A DNA stretch of 64,000 nt from an uncultured Bilophila sp. (GCA_902373525.1 CABKMN010000001.1:62001-126000); one strand, 5' to 3'; positions 23,115 to 32,849 are shown, counted from the stretch's first letter. The notes: generated from the sequence alone by a model not told the origin. Translations and numbers: made by a program.

Positions 23115-23323
23115 TCTTTGCCTCGCGCGCACGGACCTGACGTTCGAGAGCTGGAGCGGGCTTCTGCTGGAAAGAGTCTTTGCCGCGCACGGACTTGACT
23201 CTCCCATTAGCGGAATTCATGCTTGGGGCATTTCTTTGTTTCGCGCGCACGGACCTGACGGATGGGGTTCCCGGCCTTGTCGTTTCCTTACGGTCTTCGC
23301 CTCGCTCACGGATCAGACTTGAC
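23115..23323 (+). repeat. four direct copies of a ~28-nt repeat at ~60-bp period upstream of mfd
   Basis: Copies run 23115-23141, 23177-23199, 23233-23259 and 23294-23323. Each begins TCTTTG or TCTTCG, continues with a CG-rich GCGCACGGAC core and ends TGAC. Copies 1 and 3 are nearly identical, copy 2 is 4 bases shorter and copy 4 is diverged with a short insertion. Ends are 58, 60 and 64 bases apart, and the intervening sequences are unrelated to one another. Together they fill most of the mfd upstream region. Confidence 0.65.
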
Positions 23324-23396
23324 AATCTCACAGAAAGCTTCATTGATCCGGTGTCCGTTCAGGCAACATTTCAATGGCTGGTGAGAGGTCGTTTTC

Positions 23397-26300
23397 GTGT
23401 ATGCAGATGTGATTCGGGAACTCGCCCGTCTCAAGACGGGGCGGGTCGATATGGCGCGCGCGGGTTTGGCGACGCAGGCGCGGCTGTGCGCCGACATGCT
23501 CAGGCAGGGACGCGGTGTGGCGTGGGTGGTCGGGAACCGGGACGAGCTGCTCACGGCGCGGGCCCTGATGACGCTCTTTTCTCCAGACTTGTCCTGCGAC
23601 GACGCGCAGCCCGCGGAAAAGGCCACGCCGTGGACCTTCCTGCCGCCGTTTTCGCCCCGTTCCGCAAGCCGCGAAGGCTGGACGGAACGCTTGGCGGCGC
23701 TGTACGCCCTGCGAAGCGGACAGGCCCGCGGCGTTCTGCTTACCGCCGACAATCTGTTGCCGAAACTGGTCCCTCTGGATTTTTTCGAAGGGCGGGAGCT
23801 TCGCCTTGTGCAGGGAGAAGAGGTTTCGCTGGAGCTGATCCTCGAACAGGTCACCCAGTGGGGCTATGAGCGGGTCTCGATGGTTTCGAATGCCGGAGAA
23901 GTCGCCCGGCGCGGGGACATTCTGGACATCATGCCTCCGGGATACGACAAGCCCGTCCGTCTTGATTTTTTCGGCGATCTCATTGAGGAAATCCGCCTCT
24001 TCGATCCGGTGAGCCAACGTTCGAAAGCCAACCTTTCCGAAGTGCTGGTACTCCCGGTATCCCCCATCCGTCAGGACGCCGCCGGACGTGACAAGATGCA
24101 GGCGCGCTGGAAACGGCTGTTCCAGAAAGGGCTGTTGACCGAAAACGAGCGCTTCGGATTGACCCGGTTGCAGGAGCAGGGCGATTTCCGTCTGATGCCG
24201 GGGTGCGGTTACGACGCCGCAACCGCCTTGGAATCGTGGCTGCCCGCCGATGCCGTCTGGGTGCTTCCGGGGCGGAACGCTTTTCGGGAATCGCTGGAAG
24301 CGGGAGGACGTCTCTGGACCGCCGCGTTCGAAGCGCAGGACGCTGAAGGCCGTCCTCAGCCGCTGCGGTTCGCCGTGCGTGAGGCCGAGGATGCCGAAGG
24401 CGTTTGCGCGCGTTCGGTCTGTGCACACGCGGAACAGCTTGTGAGCGACGGGGAGGGCTGCGCCGACCTGCCGGAACGGACGTTGTCGTCGTTTGGGGAG
24501 CTTTTCCCCTCCGCTGCGGAACAGGATCGCCCGTGGCAGACGCTCGTACAGGCGCTCAAGCGCTGGCAGCATGAGAAGCGGCAGGTCGTACTGTGCTTCG
24601 CGTCCGAGAAGAGCCGGACCAAATTCCTCACGCTGGCGGCGCAGGACGGCCTGTCCCCGCAGCTTCGCTACGATCAGGAACAGGAAGGCCTGTTCGCGCT
24701 GATCGCGCCGTTTCGCGCCGGAGCTGACCTGCTCTGGGATCGGAGCCTGATCCTCGGTGAGGATGTCCTGCAACCCCATGTCGAAAAAAGCCGCCGCGTC
24801 CCTTCGGGGGCCTTCAAGGGGCTGGAACGGTACGACGAGCTGAAGCCCGGCGACCTGCTGGTTCACCGCGATTACGGCATCGCCCGGTTCGGCGGGCTCC
24901 TGCGTATGGAAACGGGCAGCACGGCCAACGATTTTCTGTTGCTGCACTATTCCGGCGACGACCGCCTCTACGTGCCCGTGGATCGCCTGTCCCTCATCCA
25001 ACGCTTTAAGGGCGGCGGAGACGCGACGCCCCCGCTGGACAGGCTGGGCGGCGGTTCGTGGCAGTCCGGCAAGGAAAAGGCCCGCAAGGCCATTGAAAAG
25101 ATCGCCGAAGACCTCGTGGAAATGTATGCGTGGCGCAAGGTGGCGAAGGGCTTCCGTTATCCGCCGCTCGGCGAACTGTACCGCGAATTCGAGGCGTCCT
25201 TCGGGTTTGAGGAAACGCCGGATCAGGCGCGGGCCATTCAGGACGTGCTGGCCGATATGGAAAAGCCGGAGCCGATGGATCGGCTCGTGTGCGGCGACGT
25301 CGGTTTCGGCAAGACGGAAGTGGCGTTGCGCGCCGCGTTCCGGGCGGCCTCCGAGGGCCGTCAGGTCGCGTTGCTGTGCCCCACGACGGTCCTTGCGGAA
25401 CAGCACTACCAGACCTTCCGTTCCCGGCTTGCGGGATTCGCGATCAACGTCGGCCTGCTGAGCCGTTTCGTCTCCGCGGCCAAGCAGAAGGAGACGTTGA
25501 AGGCCGCCGCATCCGGGCAGATAGACATTCTGATCGGGACGCACCGGCTGCTTTCGGACGACGTCGTCCTGCCCAATCTTGGCCTTCTCATCCTTGACGA
25601 GGAACAGCGTTTTGGGGTCCGCCACAAGGAAAAGCTCAAAAAAATGAAGAAGAACGTGGACGCGCTGACCCTGACCGCCACCCCCATTCCCCGGACGCTC
25701 CAGTTGTCCATGTCGGGGGTGCGGGAACTTTCGGTCATCGAAACGGCTCCCCCCGAGCGCAAGCCCGTGTCCACGGCGATTCTGGAACGCGACAAGGCCA
25801 CGCTCAGGCAGGTCATCCGGCGGGAACTGGACCGCGAGGGGCAGGTTTTCTGGGTCCATAACCGGGTGCAGGGGCTGGAACGGGTCGTGGAATTCGTCAA
25901 GGAACTGGCCCCAAACGCGCGCATCGGCATGGCGCACGGGCAGTTGCCCGAGAAAAAGCTGGAAGAGACCATGCACGCCTTCTGGCACGGCGAGCTCGAC
26001 ATTCTGGTCTGCACCGCCATCGTGGAGTCCGGCTTGGACTTCCCGAGGGCCAACACGCTCATTGTGGATCAGGCGCAACTGTTCGGACTCGGACAATTGT
26101 ACCAGTTGCGGGGCCGGGTGGGGCGTTCCGACAGACAGGCCTTCGCCTGTTTCGTCGTTTCCGATCTGGACAGCCTCCCAGCCGCCACCAAGGAACGGCT
26201 GCGGATCATTCTGGACATGGACTATCTGGGCGCGGGGTTTCAGGTCGCCATGGAGGACTTGCGGCTGCGCGGCGCGGGAAACATTCTCGGCGAAGTCCAG

Positions 26301-26840
26301 TCCGGGCACATGGGCCGGGTGGGGTTGGACCTGTATCTCGAAATGCTGGAGCAGGCCGTCAACAAGATCAAGAACGGCGGCGTGCCGTTGCAGGTCGAGA
26401 CGGAACTCAATCTCGGCCTCACCGCGCACATTCCGGAAGACTACATTACGGATGGCCGGGAACGCCTCGGCTGGTACAAGCGCCTGTCCGCCGCTCCGGA
26501 TGCGGCTGCGCGTCAGGAATTGGAACTGGAACTCCGGGATCGTTTCGGAAGCCTGCCCGAACCGCTGGAAATCTTTATGGCGGTGCTGGCCCTGAAACGG
26601 TTCCTGACGGACGCGCAGGCCGTGAAGGCCGACGTGTACGAAGATCGGCTCCGGATTATATGGAATGAGCAGCAGACGGCGATTGCGCCGGAAAAGCTGG
26701 TTCCGTTCCTTGCCGCGCACGGCGGAAGGGTCAAGCTGATTCCGCCTACGGGCCTAGAACTCAAGCTCGACATGACGCAGCGCACGGCCGCACGGCTGGA
26801 CGCGGCCAGATTGACGTTGGGGAGCCTGCTGGCGGACTGA
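23397..26840 (+). CDS. mfd: transcription-repair coupling factor Mfd
   Basis: 1147-aa ATP-dependent translocase that removes RNA polymerase stalled at DNA lesions and recruits UvrA. GTG 23397 has GAGAGG 8 bases upstream. Order: UvrB-like N-terminal module (to about 350), linker and D3, RNA-polymerase-interacting domain (KPGDLLVHRDYGIARFGGLL, then LLLHYSGDDRLYVPVDRLSL, about 480-540), helicase motor with Walker A CGDVGFGKTEVALRA near 635, DEEQRFGVRHKEKL, LTATPIPRTLQLSMSGVREL, and the TRG region with AQLFGLGQLYQLRGRVGRS. The C-terminal UvrA-mimic domain completes it. Full length. It is preceded by the direct-repeat array and followed by a 214-base gap to the surA-like gene. Confidence 0.97.
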   Translation: MYADVIRELARLKTGRVDMARAGLATQARLCADMLRQGRGVAWVVGNRDELLTARALMTLFSPDLSCDDAQPAEKATPWTFLPPFSPRSASREGWTERLAALYALRSGQARGVLLTADNLLPKLVPLDFFEGRELRLVQGEEVSLELILEQVTQWGYERVSMVSNAGEVARRGDILDIMPPGYDKPVRLDFFGDLIEEIRLFDPVSQRSKANLSEVLVLPVSPIRQDAAGRDKMQARWKRLFQKGLLTENERFGLTRLQEQGDFRLMPGCGYDAATALESWLPADAVWVLPGRNAFRESLEAGGRLWTAAFEAQDAEGRPQPLRFAVREAEDAEGVCARSVCAHAEQLVSDGEGCADLPERTLSSFGELFPSAAEQDRPWQTLVQALKRWQHEKRQVVLCFASEKSRTKFLTLAAQDGLSPQLRYDQEQEGLFALIAPFRAGADLLWDRSLILGEDVLQPHVEKSRRVPSGAFKGLERYDELKPGDLLVHRDYGIARFGGLLRMETGSTANDFLLLHYSGDDRLYVPVDRLSLIQRFKGGGDATPPLDRLGGGSWQSGKEKARKAIEKIAEDLVEMYAWRKVAKGFRYPPLGELYREFEASFGFEETPDQARAIQDVLADMEKPEPMDRLVCGDVGFGKTEVALRAAFRAASEGRQVALLCPTTVLAEQHYQTFRSRLAGFAINVGLLSRFVSAAKQKETLKAAASGQIDILIGTHRLLSDDVVLPNLGLLILDEEQRFGVRHKEKLKKMKKNVDALTLTATPIPRTLQLSMSGVRELSVIETAPPERKPVSTAILERDKATLRQVIRRELDREGQVFWVHNRVQGLERVVEFVKELAPNARIGMAHGQLPEKKLEETMHAFWHGELDILVCTAIVESGLDFPRANTLIVDQAQLFGLGQLYQLRGRVGRSDRQAFACFVVSDLDSLPAATKERLRIILDMDYLGAGFQVAMEDLRLRGAGNILGEVQSGHMGRVGLDLYLEMLEQAVNKIKNGGVPLQVETELNLGLTAHIPEDYITDGRERLGWYKRLSAAPDAAARQELELELRDRFGSLPEPLEIFMAVLALKRFLTDAQAVKADVYEDRLRIIWNEQQTAIAPEKLVPFLAAHGGRVKLIPPTGLELKLDMTQRTAARLDAARLTLGSLLAD

Positions 26841-26848
26841 GGCGGGTG

Positions 26849-27048
26849 AGCGTCTTCGGCGTTGCAAGTTCGCGGGAATCGGCGTATCTTCTCCCAAAAT
26901 TGTCGTACAGACAGTACCCCGAAGACGTTTTCCCTTCGTCGAGCGCCGCAAGACGGCGTTGGATGTATGGAAATCTTTTTGTGTGTCCTTCGGGCGACGA
27001 AACCCCCGGAAACCGTGAACGGTTCCGACTTATCATCGAATAAGGAGC
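26849..27048. other. mfd-surA gap with inverted repeats
   Basis: 214 bases without a gene. Arms CGTCTTCGG and CCGAAGACG about 70 bases apart could form a long-range stem. Then come CGCCG/CGGCG and, next to the surA ribosome-binding site, GGAAACCGT/ACGGTTCC. None has a T tract. Confidence 0.35.
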
Positions 27049-27054
27049 AGTTGC

Positions 27055-27978
27055 GTGCGCATTGCCAGTATCGCCCTTGCTTTGTTGCTTGCCGCCTCAC
27101 CGGTCCACGCCGCTTTGAACGGCGTGGCCGCCGTCGTGAACGGAGAAATGATTACGGCCTTTGATCTCGACGCCGAAATGGCTCCCGAAGCGATGCGCCG
27201 GGGCCTGAATCCCAAGGACCCCGCACAGGCGGCGCAACTGGAAGCGTTGTCCCGCGCGACGCTGGAACGGATGATCAACAACATCATCCTCACGCAGGAA
27301 GCCCAGCGGCTCAAGGTTTCCGTGAGCGACAGCGAAGTGGACAACGAAATCCAGCAGATCATGTCGCGCAACAAGCTGACGCCGCAGGAATTCCAGCGTC
27401 AGTTGCAGCTCCAGCGCATGACGGAGAAAGATTTTCGCGAGCGCCTTCGCAGTGGCCTGTTGCGGAACCGGCTTCTCGCCAACATGGTCGGGCGCAAGGT
27501 CATTGTGACCAAGGAAGAAATCGCCGACTACTATGAAGCCCACAAGCAGACCTTCATGAACAATCAGCGGGTCCGTTTTGCGGTCATCGTGTACCCCCCG
27601 ACGGAAAACGCGGACAAGCAGGCCGCCCGGATACGGAACGGCAAGGCTTCCTTCGAACAGGTCGCCCGTGAAGTTTCCGTGGGCCCCCGCGCTCAGGAAG
27701 GCGGCGACGTGGGGTTCGCCGACTGGAATTCGCTGGACCCCGCATGGCAGGACAGGCTTTCCCTGCTCCGGCCCGGCGAAGTTTCCGAAGTGCTTGAAAT
27801 CAACAACGGTCTCAAGGGCCAGTTGAAACTCTTGGATATGGAAACGGGCGACGGGCAGACGCTGGAAGAGGCCACCCCCCAGATCGAACGGATTCTGCGC
27901 GAACCCAAGTTGCAGGAACGGTTCCGCGAGTACAGCGAACAGCTCCGCAAGCGGGCCGTGGTCGAAATCCGCCAATAA
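27055..27978 (+). CDS. SurA-like periplasmic peptidyl-prolyl isomerase/chaperone
   Basis: 307-aa exported protein. GTG 27055 has AAGGAG 8 bases upstream. The signal peptide MRIASIALALLLAASPVHA ends at about residue 19. The N-terminal SurA_N region (VVNGEMITAFDLDAE, LERMINNIILTQEAQRLKV) is followed by a parvulin/PpiC domain at about 165-270 (YPPTENADKQ, FEQVAREVSVGPRAQEGGDVGF). Only one PpiC domain is seen, whereas E. coli SurA has two, so it is a short form. The likely role is folding of outer-membrane or periplasmic proteins. It is followed after 30 bases by a rodZ-like gene on the same strand. Confidence 0.88.
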   Translation: MRIASIALALLLAASPVHAALNGVAAVVNGEMITAFDLDAEMAPEAMRRGLNPKDPAQAAQLEALSRATLERMINNIILTQEAQRLKVSVSDSEVDNEIQQIMSRNKLTPQEFQRQLQLQRMTEKDFRERLRSGLLRNRLLANMVGRKVIVTKEEIADYYEAHKQTFMNNQRVRFAVIVYPPTENADKQAARIRNGKASFEQVAREVSVGPRAQEGGDVGFADWNSLDPAWQDRLSLLRPGEVSEVLEINNGLKGQLKLLDMETGDGQTLEEATPQIERILREPKLQERFREYSEQLRKRAVVEIRQ

Positions 27979-28008
27979 CTCAGCGTTCCGTGAGGAAAGG
28001 TATACAGC

Positions 28009-28872
28009 ATGGAAGAGACGGAAACCGGTTTGACGCTGGCGGAGTTCGGCGCTCTGCTTCAGGAAAAACGTATCCGTAAAGGTTTGACCGAGGAAAACGT
28101 CGCCGCGCAGCTCAAAATCACCTCGCGGCAAGTCAGGGGCATCGAAAAAGGGGACATGGAATCCATGCCCCATGCGGTCTATGCCCGCGGCTTCATCCGG
28201 TCGTACGCGAAACTGCTCGGCGTTGATGACGATACCATCCATGCGGCCTGTGCCTTGTTGAAGGACCCGGACGAGGAACTCCGCGCACAGGAAATCCGCA
28301 CCGTCACGCCTCCCGCTCGTCGGGAAGGCGGCGTTCCGTGGCTCGCCATTCTGTTGTGCGCGCTGTTCCTCGCGGGCGGTGCATGGTATCTTCGGGATAT
28401 CATTCCCGGCTTCGTCTCCGGGCTGACCGATACGGAAAAGACGGCTCCGGCGTCCGCGTCTCTTCCCGAAGAGAAGGCTCCCATAGCGGCTCCGCAACCG
28501 GTTGAACCTCCGGCCTCCAACGCGACGCTCCCCGTATCCGAAGAACCGATCATGCTGGGAGGCACGCCGCTTCCCGCCGAAAACGCCACGGTCGAAACGT
28601 CGGTTCAGGAAAACGCGCTTCCCGCCGCCGGGCACCGCATTCTGCTGAACGCGCAGGCCGACTGTTGGGTCTCGACGACGGCGGACGGCAAGAACAGCCA
28701 GCGCGTCATGCATAAGGGCGACACGCTGAGCGTCGATTTTCAGGAAAAGCTGGTCATGAAGCTGGGCAATGCCGGGGGCGTACAGGTGACGCTCGACGGC
28801 AAGGAATTGCCGCCCGTGGGCAAAATCGGTCAGGTCAAAACGGTCACCTTCCCCACGGACGCCCAGAACTAG
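28009..28872 (+). CDS. RodZ-like helix-turn-helix membrane protein
   Basis: 287-aa bitopic protein. Residues 8-75 form a HTH_25/Xre-type domain (TLAEFGALLQEKRIRKGLTE, LKITSRQVRGIEKGDMESMP, YARGFIRSYAKLLGVD). A single transmembrane segment WLAILLCALFLAGGAWYL lies near residue 110. A Pro/Ala/Glu-rich periplasmic linker then leads to a DUF4115 beta domain with ADCWVSTTADGKN and LSVDFQEKLVMKLGNAGGVQ. This is the RodZ layout; RodZ links MreB to the envelope and helps rod shape. GAGGAAAGG lies upstream of ATG. mreB is not in the window. Confidence 0.85.
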   Translation: MEETETGLTLAEFGALLQEKRIRKGLTEENVAAQLKITSRQVRGIEKGDMESMPHAVYARGFIRSYAKLLGVDDDTIHAACALLKDPDEELRAQEIRTVTPPARREGGVPWLAILLCALFLAGGAWYLRDIIPGFVSGLTDTEKTAPASASLPEEKAPIAAPQPVEPPASNATLPVSEEPIMLGGTPLPAENATVETSVQENALPAAGHRILLNAQADCWVSTTADGKNSQRVMHKGDTLSVDFQEKLVMKLGNAGGVQVTLDGKELPPVGKIGQVKTVTFPTDAQN

Positions 28873-28875
28873 CGT

Positions 28876-29646
28876 ATGGAATGGTCCGATACGGCCCTCG
28901 TTCTGGGGGTAGGGCGCTTTCGGGAGGCCGACCTCTGGGTGCGTCTGCTGACGCGCCGGCACGGCATCGTATCGGCCTTCGCCTTTGGAGGCAGCCGGAG
29001 CCGCAAGCGGTTCTGCGGTTGTCTGGACCTGTTCAACGAACTGCAGGTCAGTACCCGCACCACCCGGAACGGGATGTATCTCTCCCTGCTGGAAGGGAAC
29101 CTGATCCGAGGGCCGCGCCGTCTGCGGACGGACTGGAACCGGCTGGGCATGTTCATGAACTGCGTTCGGTTCGTCGAGGCCCTCGGGGTTCCGCCGGACG
29201 GAGCGACCGGCGCGTTTCTTCTGCTGAAGGATACGCTGGAGCTGCTTGAGGAAGCCGAGAGCGTGCAGGATATCCTGCCGGTGCTGTTCCGGCTGCGGCT
29301 GGCGTCGCAGCAGGGCTACGCGCCCGCCTTGGATGCGTGCGCCTCCTGCGGAAGGAAAGAGTTCGATCAGGCGGGCTTTCTTGTTTCGGAAGGGACCGTG
29401 GTATGCCCCGACTGCCTGTCGCAGCGAGGAAATATTGTGGAGATCAGCGGTAAAAGTCTTGACGTCCTGCGCCAAGTTCAGGAAGATTCACCGCTGCGTT
29501 GGCGCTTTTTGACGCCCGGTCCTTCCGAAGGGCCGGATACGCTGTTGCTCCCGGCGGAACGGCGAGAGTGCGCGAGAGCTGTGGATGGCTTTGTGCAGTA
29601 TCATTTAGGCCTGACTTGGGACAGGGGACGTTTCCGGAGGGTATAG
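28876..29646 (+). CDS. recO: DNA repair protein RecO
   Basis: 256-aa RecFOR-pathway protein that helps load RecA on SSB-coated DNA. The N-terminal OB fold begins with EWSDTALVLGVGRFREADLWVRLLTRRHGIVSAFAFG (signature ...R.ADL...LLT...G). The C-terminal zinc site is CASCGRKEF...CPDCLSQRG (four cysteines, about residues 155-182). Length is normal. The gene begins three bases after the rodZ-like stop, so it is probably in the same transcript as surA and rodZ. Downstream is a 108-base gap to glyQ. Confidence 0.92.
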   Translation: MEWSDTALVLGVGRFREADLWVRLLTRRHGIVSAFAFGGSRSRKRFCGCLDLFNELQVSTRTTRNGMYLSLLEGNLIRGPRRLRTDWNRLGMFMNCVRFVEALGVPPDGATGAFLLLKDTLELLEEAESVQDILPVLFRLRLASQQGYAPALDACASCGRKEFDQAGFLVSEGTVVCPDCLSQRGNIVEISGKSLDVLRQVQEDSPLRWRFLTPGPSEGPDTLLLPAERRECARAVDGFVQYHLGLTWDRGRFRRV

Positions 29647-29754
29647 ACCTCCGGGGGTATGGTTTCGGCCGGAAGAAGGCTTCGTCCATTGCAGACGGAA
29701 CGTTTCAGTGCTGACCGCCTCTCCAGTGAGAGCCGCTATTGTTATGGAGGAAGC

Positions 29755-30630
29755 ATGTATTTTCAGGATGTGATTCTCACTCTGCAACGCTATTGGGCGA
29801 GCAGGGGATGCGTCGTCGCTCAGCCGATGGACATAGAGTGCGGTGCCGGCACGTTCAACCCTTCCACGTTCCTGCGCGTCATCGGTCCCGAACCGTGGCA
29901 TGTGGCCTATGTGGAGCCTTCCCGGCGTCCGACCGACGGTCGGTACGGTGAAAACCCCAACCGTCTCCAGCACTATTTCCAGTTTCAGGTCATTCTGAAA
30001 CCCTCTCCCGACGACGTGCTTGATTTGTACCTCGGCAGCCTCCGGGCGCTGGGCATCCATCAGGAAGAGCATGACATCCGTTTCGTCGAAGACGACTGGG
30101 AATCCCCGACCCTCGGCGCGTGGGGTCTCGGCTGGGAAGTCTGGCTGAACGGGATGGAAGTTTCCCAGTTCACCTATTTCCAGCAGGTCGGGGGCATCGA
30201 TCTGTTCCCCGTGAGTTCGGAAATCACCTACGGTCTGGAACGCCTGACCATGTATCTGCAAGGCAAGGATTCGGTCTACGACATCCAGTGGAACGAACAT
30301 GTGACCTACGGGCAGATTTACCACCAGAACGAAGTGGAGCAGTCCCGGTACAATTTTGACGAAAGCGACGCCGCCATGCATCGCGAGCACTTCAACCAGT
30401 TCGAGGCGGAATGCCTGCGTCTGGTCGACAAGGGGCTTCTCTGGCCCGCCTACGATTATTGCCTGAAATGTTCCCACACGTTCAACCTGCTGGACGCGCG
30501 GGGAGCCATCTCGATCACCGAACGGACGGGCTATATCGGGCGTGTGCGCACGCTGGCGTCGTCCGTCGCGCGTCTGTACGCCGAACAGCGTAAGGAAATG
30601 GGGTATCCCATGCTCGGAGGGAACCAGTAA
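29755..30630 (+). CDS. glyQ: glycyl-tRNA synthetase alpha chain
   Basis: 291-aa catalytic subunit of the alpha2beta2 glycyl-tRNA synthetase. ATG 29755 has GGAGG 5 bases upstream. MYFQDVILTLQRYWASRGCVV, GAGTFNPSTFLRVIGPEPWHVAYVEPSRRPTDGRYGENPNR and GWEVWLNGMEVSQFTYFQQVGG are nearly invariant segments of the family. It ends LGGNQ, and its TAA shares one base with the ATG of glyS, giving tight coupling of the two subunits. Confidence 0.97.
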   Translation: MYFQDVILTLQRYWASRGCVVAQPMDIECGAGTFNPSTFLRVIGPEPWHVAYVEPSRRPTDGRYGENPNRLQHYFQFQVILKPSPDDVLDLYLGSLRALGIHQEEHDIRFVEDDWESPTLGAWGLGWEVWLNGMEVSQFTYFQQVGGIDLFPVSSEITYGLERLTMYLQGKDSVYDIQWNEHVTYGQIYHQNEVEQSRYNFDESDAAMHREHFNQFEAECLRLVDKGLLWPAYDYCLKCSHTFNLLDARGAISITERTGYIGRVRTLASSVARLYAEQRKEMGYPMLGGNQ

Positions 30631-32717
30631 TGTCCACCTTTGTTCTTGAAATCGGTACGGAAGAACTGCCGGCCCGTTTTTTGGCCAACGTCGAGAAAGA
30701 ACTGGCGGAACGGTTCACCCTCGGGCTTGAGGAAGCGGGATACGCGTTTTCCCGGCTGGATACGTGCGCTACGCCGCGCCGTTCGGTCGTCATCGTGGAA
30801 GGTCTGGACGATATCCAGCCGACCAAAGAAGAACTGGTCATGGGGCCGCCCGCCCGCATCGCCTTCGATGCGGAAGGCAAGCCGACCAAGGCCGCGCAGG
30901 GCTTCGCCAAGACGCTCGGCGTCGATGTGGCTTCGTTGAGCAGGACGCAGACGGAGAAGGGCGAATATCTTTCCGGCATGAAGAAGACCGGCGGCGTTCC
31001 CACGCTGGACGTGCTCGCCGTACTGTGCCCGTCCGTCATCGCCGCGTTGCCGTTTGCCAAGCGCATGCACTGGGGCGACGGCGACTTTGCGTTCGCGCGC
31101 CCCATCCGGTGGATGCTCGCGCTGCTCGGCGATACGGTCGTTCCTTTTGAAATCGGCAAGGTGACTTCCGGTCGGACGACGCAGGGCCATCGTGTCCTTG
31201 GTCCCGGCCCCTTCACCATCAAGACGGCCTCGGAATACGTGCCCACCATCGTCAACGAAGGCAAGGTCCAGTTGAAGGCCGGTGAGCGCCGCGAATACAT
31301 CGTCGGCGAAGGTAACCGGATTGCGGAAGCCGCCGGCGGCAGGATCATCTGGATTGAGGGCCTGCTTGATGAAGTGCAGGGGCTTGTGGAATGCCCCGTG
31401 CCGCTTTTGGGCGATTTCGATCCCTCGTTCCTCGAACTGCCCCGGGAAGTGCTGCTGACCAGCATGCAGGAACACCAGAAGAGCTTTGGCGTGGAAGACG
31501 CGCAGGGGAATCTGCTGCCGCACTTCCTGACCGTGCTGAACCTGCACCCCAAGGACCTTTCCGTGGTCAAGAAGGGCTGGGAACGTGTCCTGCGCGCCCG
31601 CCTCGAAGACGGGCGCTTCTTCTGGAAGACCGACCTCGAAGCCACCTTCGACCAGTGGCTGGAATCCCTTGACTCCGTCACTTTCCTCGCACCGCTGGGA
31701 AGCATGGGCGACAAGACGCGCCGCGTCTCCACGCTTTGCCGCTGGCTTGCGGAACAGGTTGGGCAGGATGCGGAACAGGCCGCCCGGGCCGGGCGTCTGT
31801 CCAAGGCCGATCTCGTGTCCGCGATGGTCGGCGAGTTCGACACGCTGCAAGGCATCATGGGCGGCATCTACGCCCGTAAAAAGGGCGAAACGGAAGCCGT
31901 CGCCGCAGCGCTGGCCGAACAATACCTGCCCTCCGGTCCCGATTCGCCGGTTCCGGCTACGGAACTGGGGTCCATATTGTCCATCGCGGACAAGGTTGAT
32001 ACTCTTGTGGGCTGCTTCGGACTGGGGATGATCCCGACCGGCGCCGCAGACCCCTACGCGCTCCGTCGCTGCGCGCTCGGCATCACCCGCATTATGCTGG
32101 AACGCGGATACCGCTTCGACGTAAAGGAATTGTTCGAAGAGGCGCAGAAACTGTACGGCGAACGCAAGTGGAAGCTCGCTCCGGCGGAGTCGCTCGTCAA
32201 GCTGAACGAATTCTTCGTCGCCCGCGTCAAGAACTACTTCCTGACGCAGGGCAAGGAAACGCTGTTGGTGGAAGCCGTCACTGCGGTCGAACCCGACAAG
32301 GTCTGGGCTCTCGGTCAGCGTCTCGAAGCGCTGGAAACCATGAGCCGCAAGGACGACTTCCCGCAGGCGGCGCAGACCTTCAAGCGTGTGGCGAACATCA
32401 TCCGCAAACAGGGCCACGAAGCCGGTGTGGAGCTCGGGGGCGTCTGGCGTCGCGAGCTGTTGCAGGAACCGGCGGAAATGGCTCTCGCGGAAGAACTTGA
32501 AACACTGTTCGCCGCGTTTGAAACCGAACTGGCCGCCGATCGCTTCGACGCCCTGTTCGCCATGCTTGCCGCACTGCGTCCCGCCGTGGACGAGTTGTTC
32601 GACAAGGTCATGGTCATGTGCGAAGACCCCGAACTTCGCGCCAACCGTTTGAACATGCTCAAGGCGCTCACCCTGCGCATGGACAGGCTCGCCGATTTTT
32701 CGGCTCTGCAGATATAA
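30630..32717 (+). CDS. glyS: glycyl-tRNA synthetase beta chain
   Basis: 695-aa tRNA-binding subunit. Typical segments are FVLEIGTEELPARFLANVEKEL at the N-terminus, TCATPRRSVVIVEGL, MHWGDGDFAFARPIRWMLALL near residue 145, LTSMQEHQKSFGVED near residue 275 and IADKVDTLVGCFGLG near residue 450, followed by the C-terminal anticodon-binding domain of the ArgRS type (about 580-690, NRLNMLKALTLRMDRLADFS). Length is normal. It follows glyQ with a one-base overlap. Confidence 0.97.
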   Translation: MSTFVLEIGTEELPARFLANVEKELAERFTLGLEEAGYAFSRLDTCATPRRSVVIVEGLDDIQPTKEELVMGPPARIAFDAEGKPTKAAQGFAKTLGVDVASLSRTQTEKGEYLSGMKKTGGVPTLDVLAVLCPSVIAALPFAKRMHWGDGDFAFARPIRWMLALLGDTVVPFEIGKVTSGRTTQGHRVLGPGPFTIKTASEYVPTIVNEGKVQLKAGERREYIVGEGNRIAEAAGGRIIWIEGLLDEVQGLVECPVPLLGDFDPSFLELPREVLLTSMQEHQKSFGVEDAQGNLLPHFLTVLNLHPKDLSVVKKGWERVLRARLEDGRFFWKTDLEATFDQWLESLDSVTFLAPLGSMGDKTRRVSTLCRWLAEQVGQDAEQAARAGRLSKADLVSAMVGEFDTLQGIMGGIYARKKGETEAVAAALAEQYLPSGPDSPVPATELGSILSIADKVDTLVGCFGLGMIPTGAADPYALRRCALGITRIMLERGYRFDVKELFEEAQKLYGERKWKLAPAESLVKLNEFFVARVKNYFLTQGKETLLVEAVTAVEPDKVWALGQRLEALETMSRKDDFPQAAQTFKRVANIIRKQGHEAGVELGGVWRRELLQEPAEMALAEELETLFAAFETELAADRFDALFAMLAALRPAVDELFDKVMVMCEDPELRANRLNMLKALTLRMDRLADFSALQI

Positions 32718-32820
32718 GCCCCACATGTTTCCCCGGCTCGGTCCGGTCGAGGAAACATCGCCATAACGTGTTCGGAAAGAGTTCTTGCGCGGCTGCACGG
32801 GAGGTTTTTCCCGAAAAAAC

Positions 32821-32849
32821 TTGACTGAATGCGTAAAAAAAGCTAAGGA
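32821..32849 (+). promoter_or_regulatory. rpsT promoter candidate
   Basis: TTGACT (32821-32826) and TAAGGA (32844-32849) are separated by 17 bases and lie about 65 bases before the rpsT start. The -35 match is good and the -10 match moderate. Confidence 0.5.

Noticed and set aside
23115..23323. CRISPR array
   Set aside because: The repeat length and ~60-bp period fit superficially, but copies differ in length and sequence, there is no palindromic repeat, only four units, and no cas gene or leader in the window.
23340..26720. Minus-strand open frame of more than 1100 codons
   Set aside because: It is exactly opposite mfd, which has every expected motif; no ribosome-binding site or family similarity on the minus strand.
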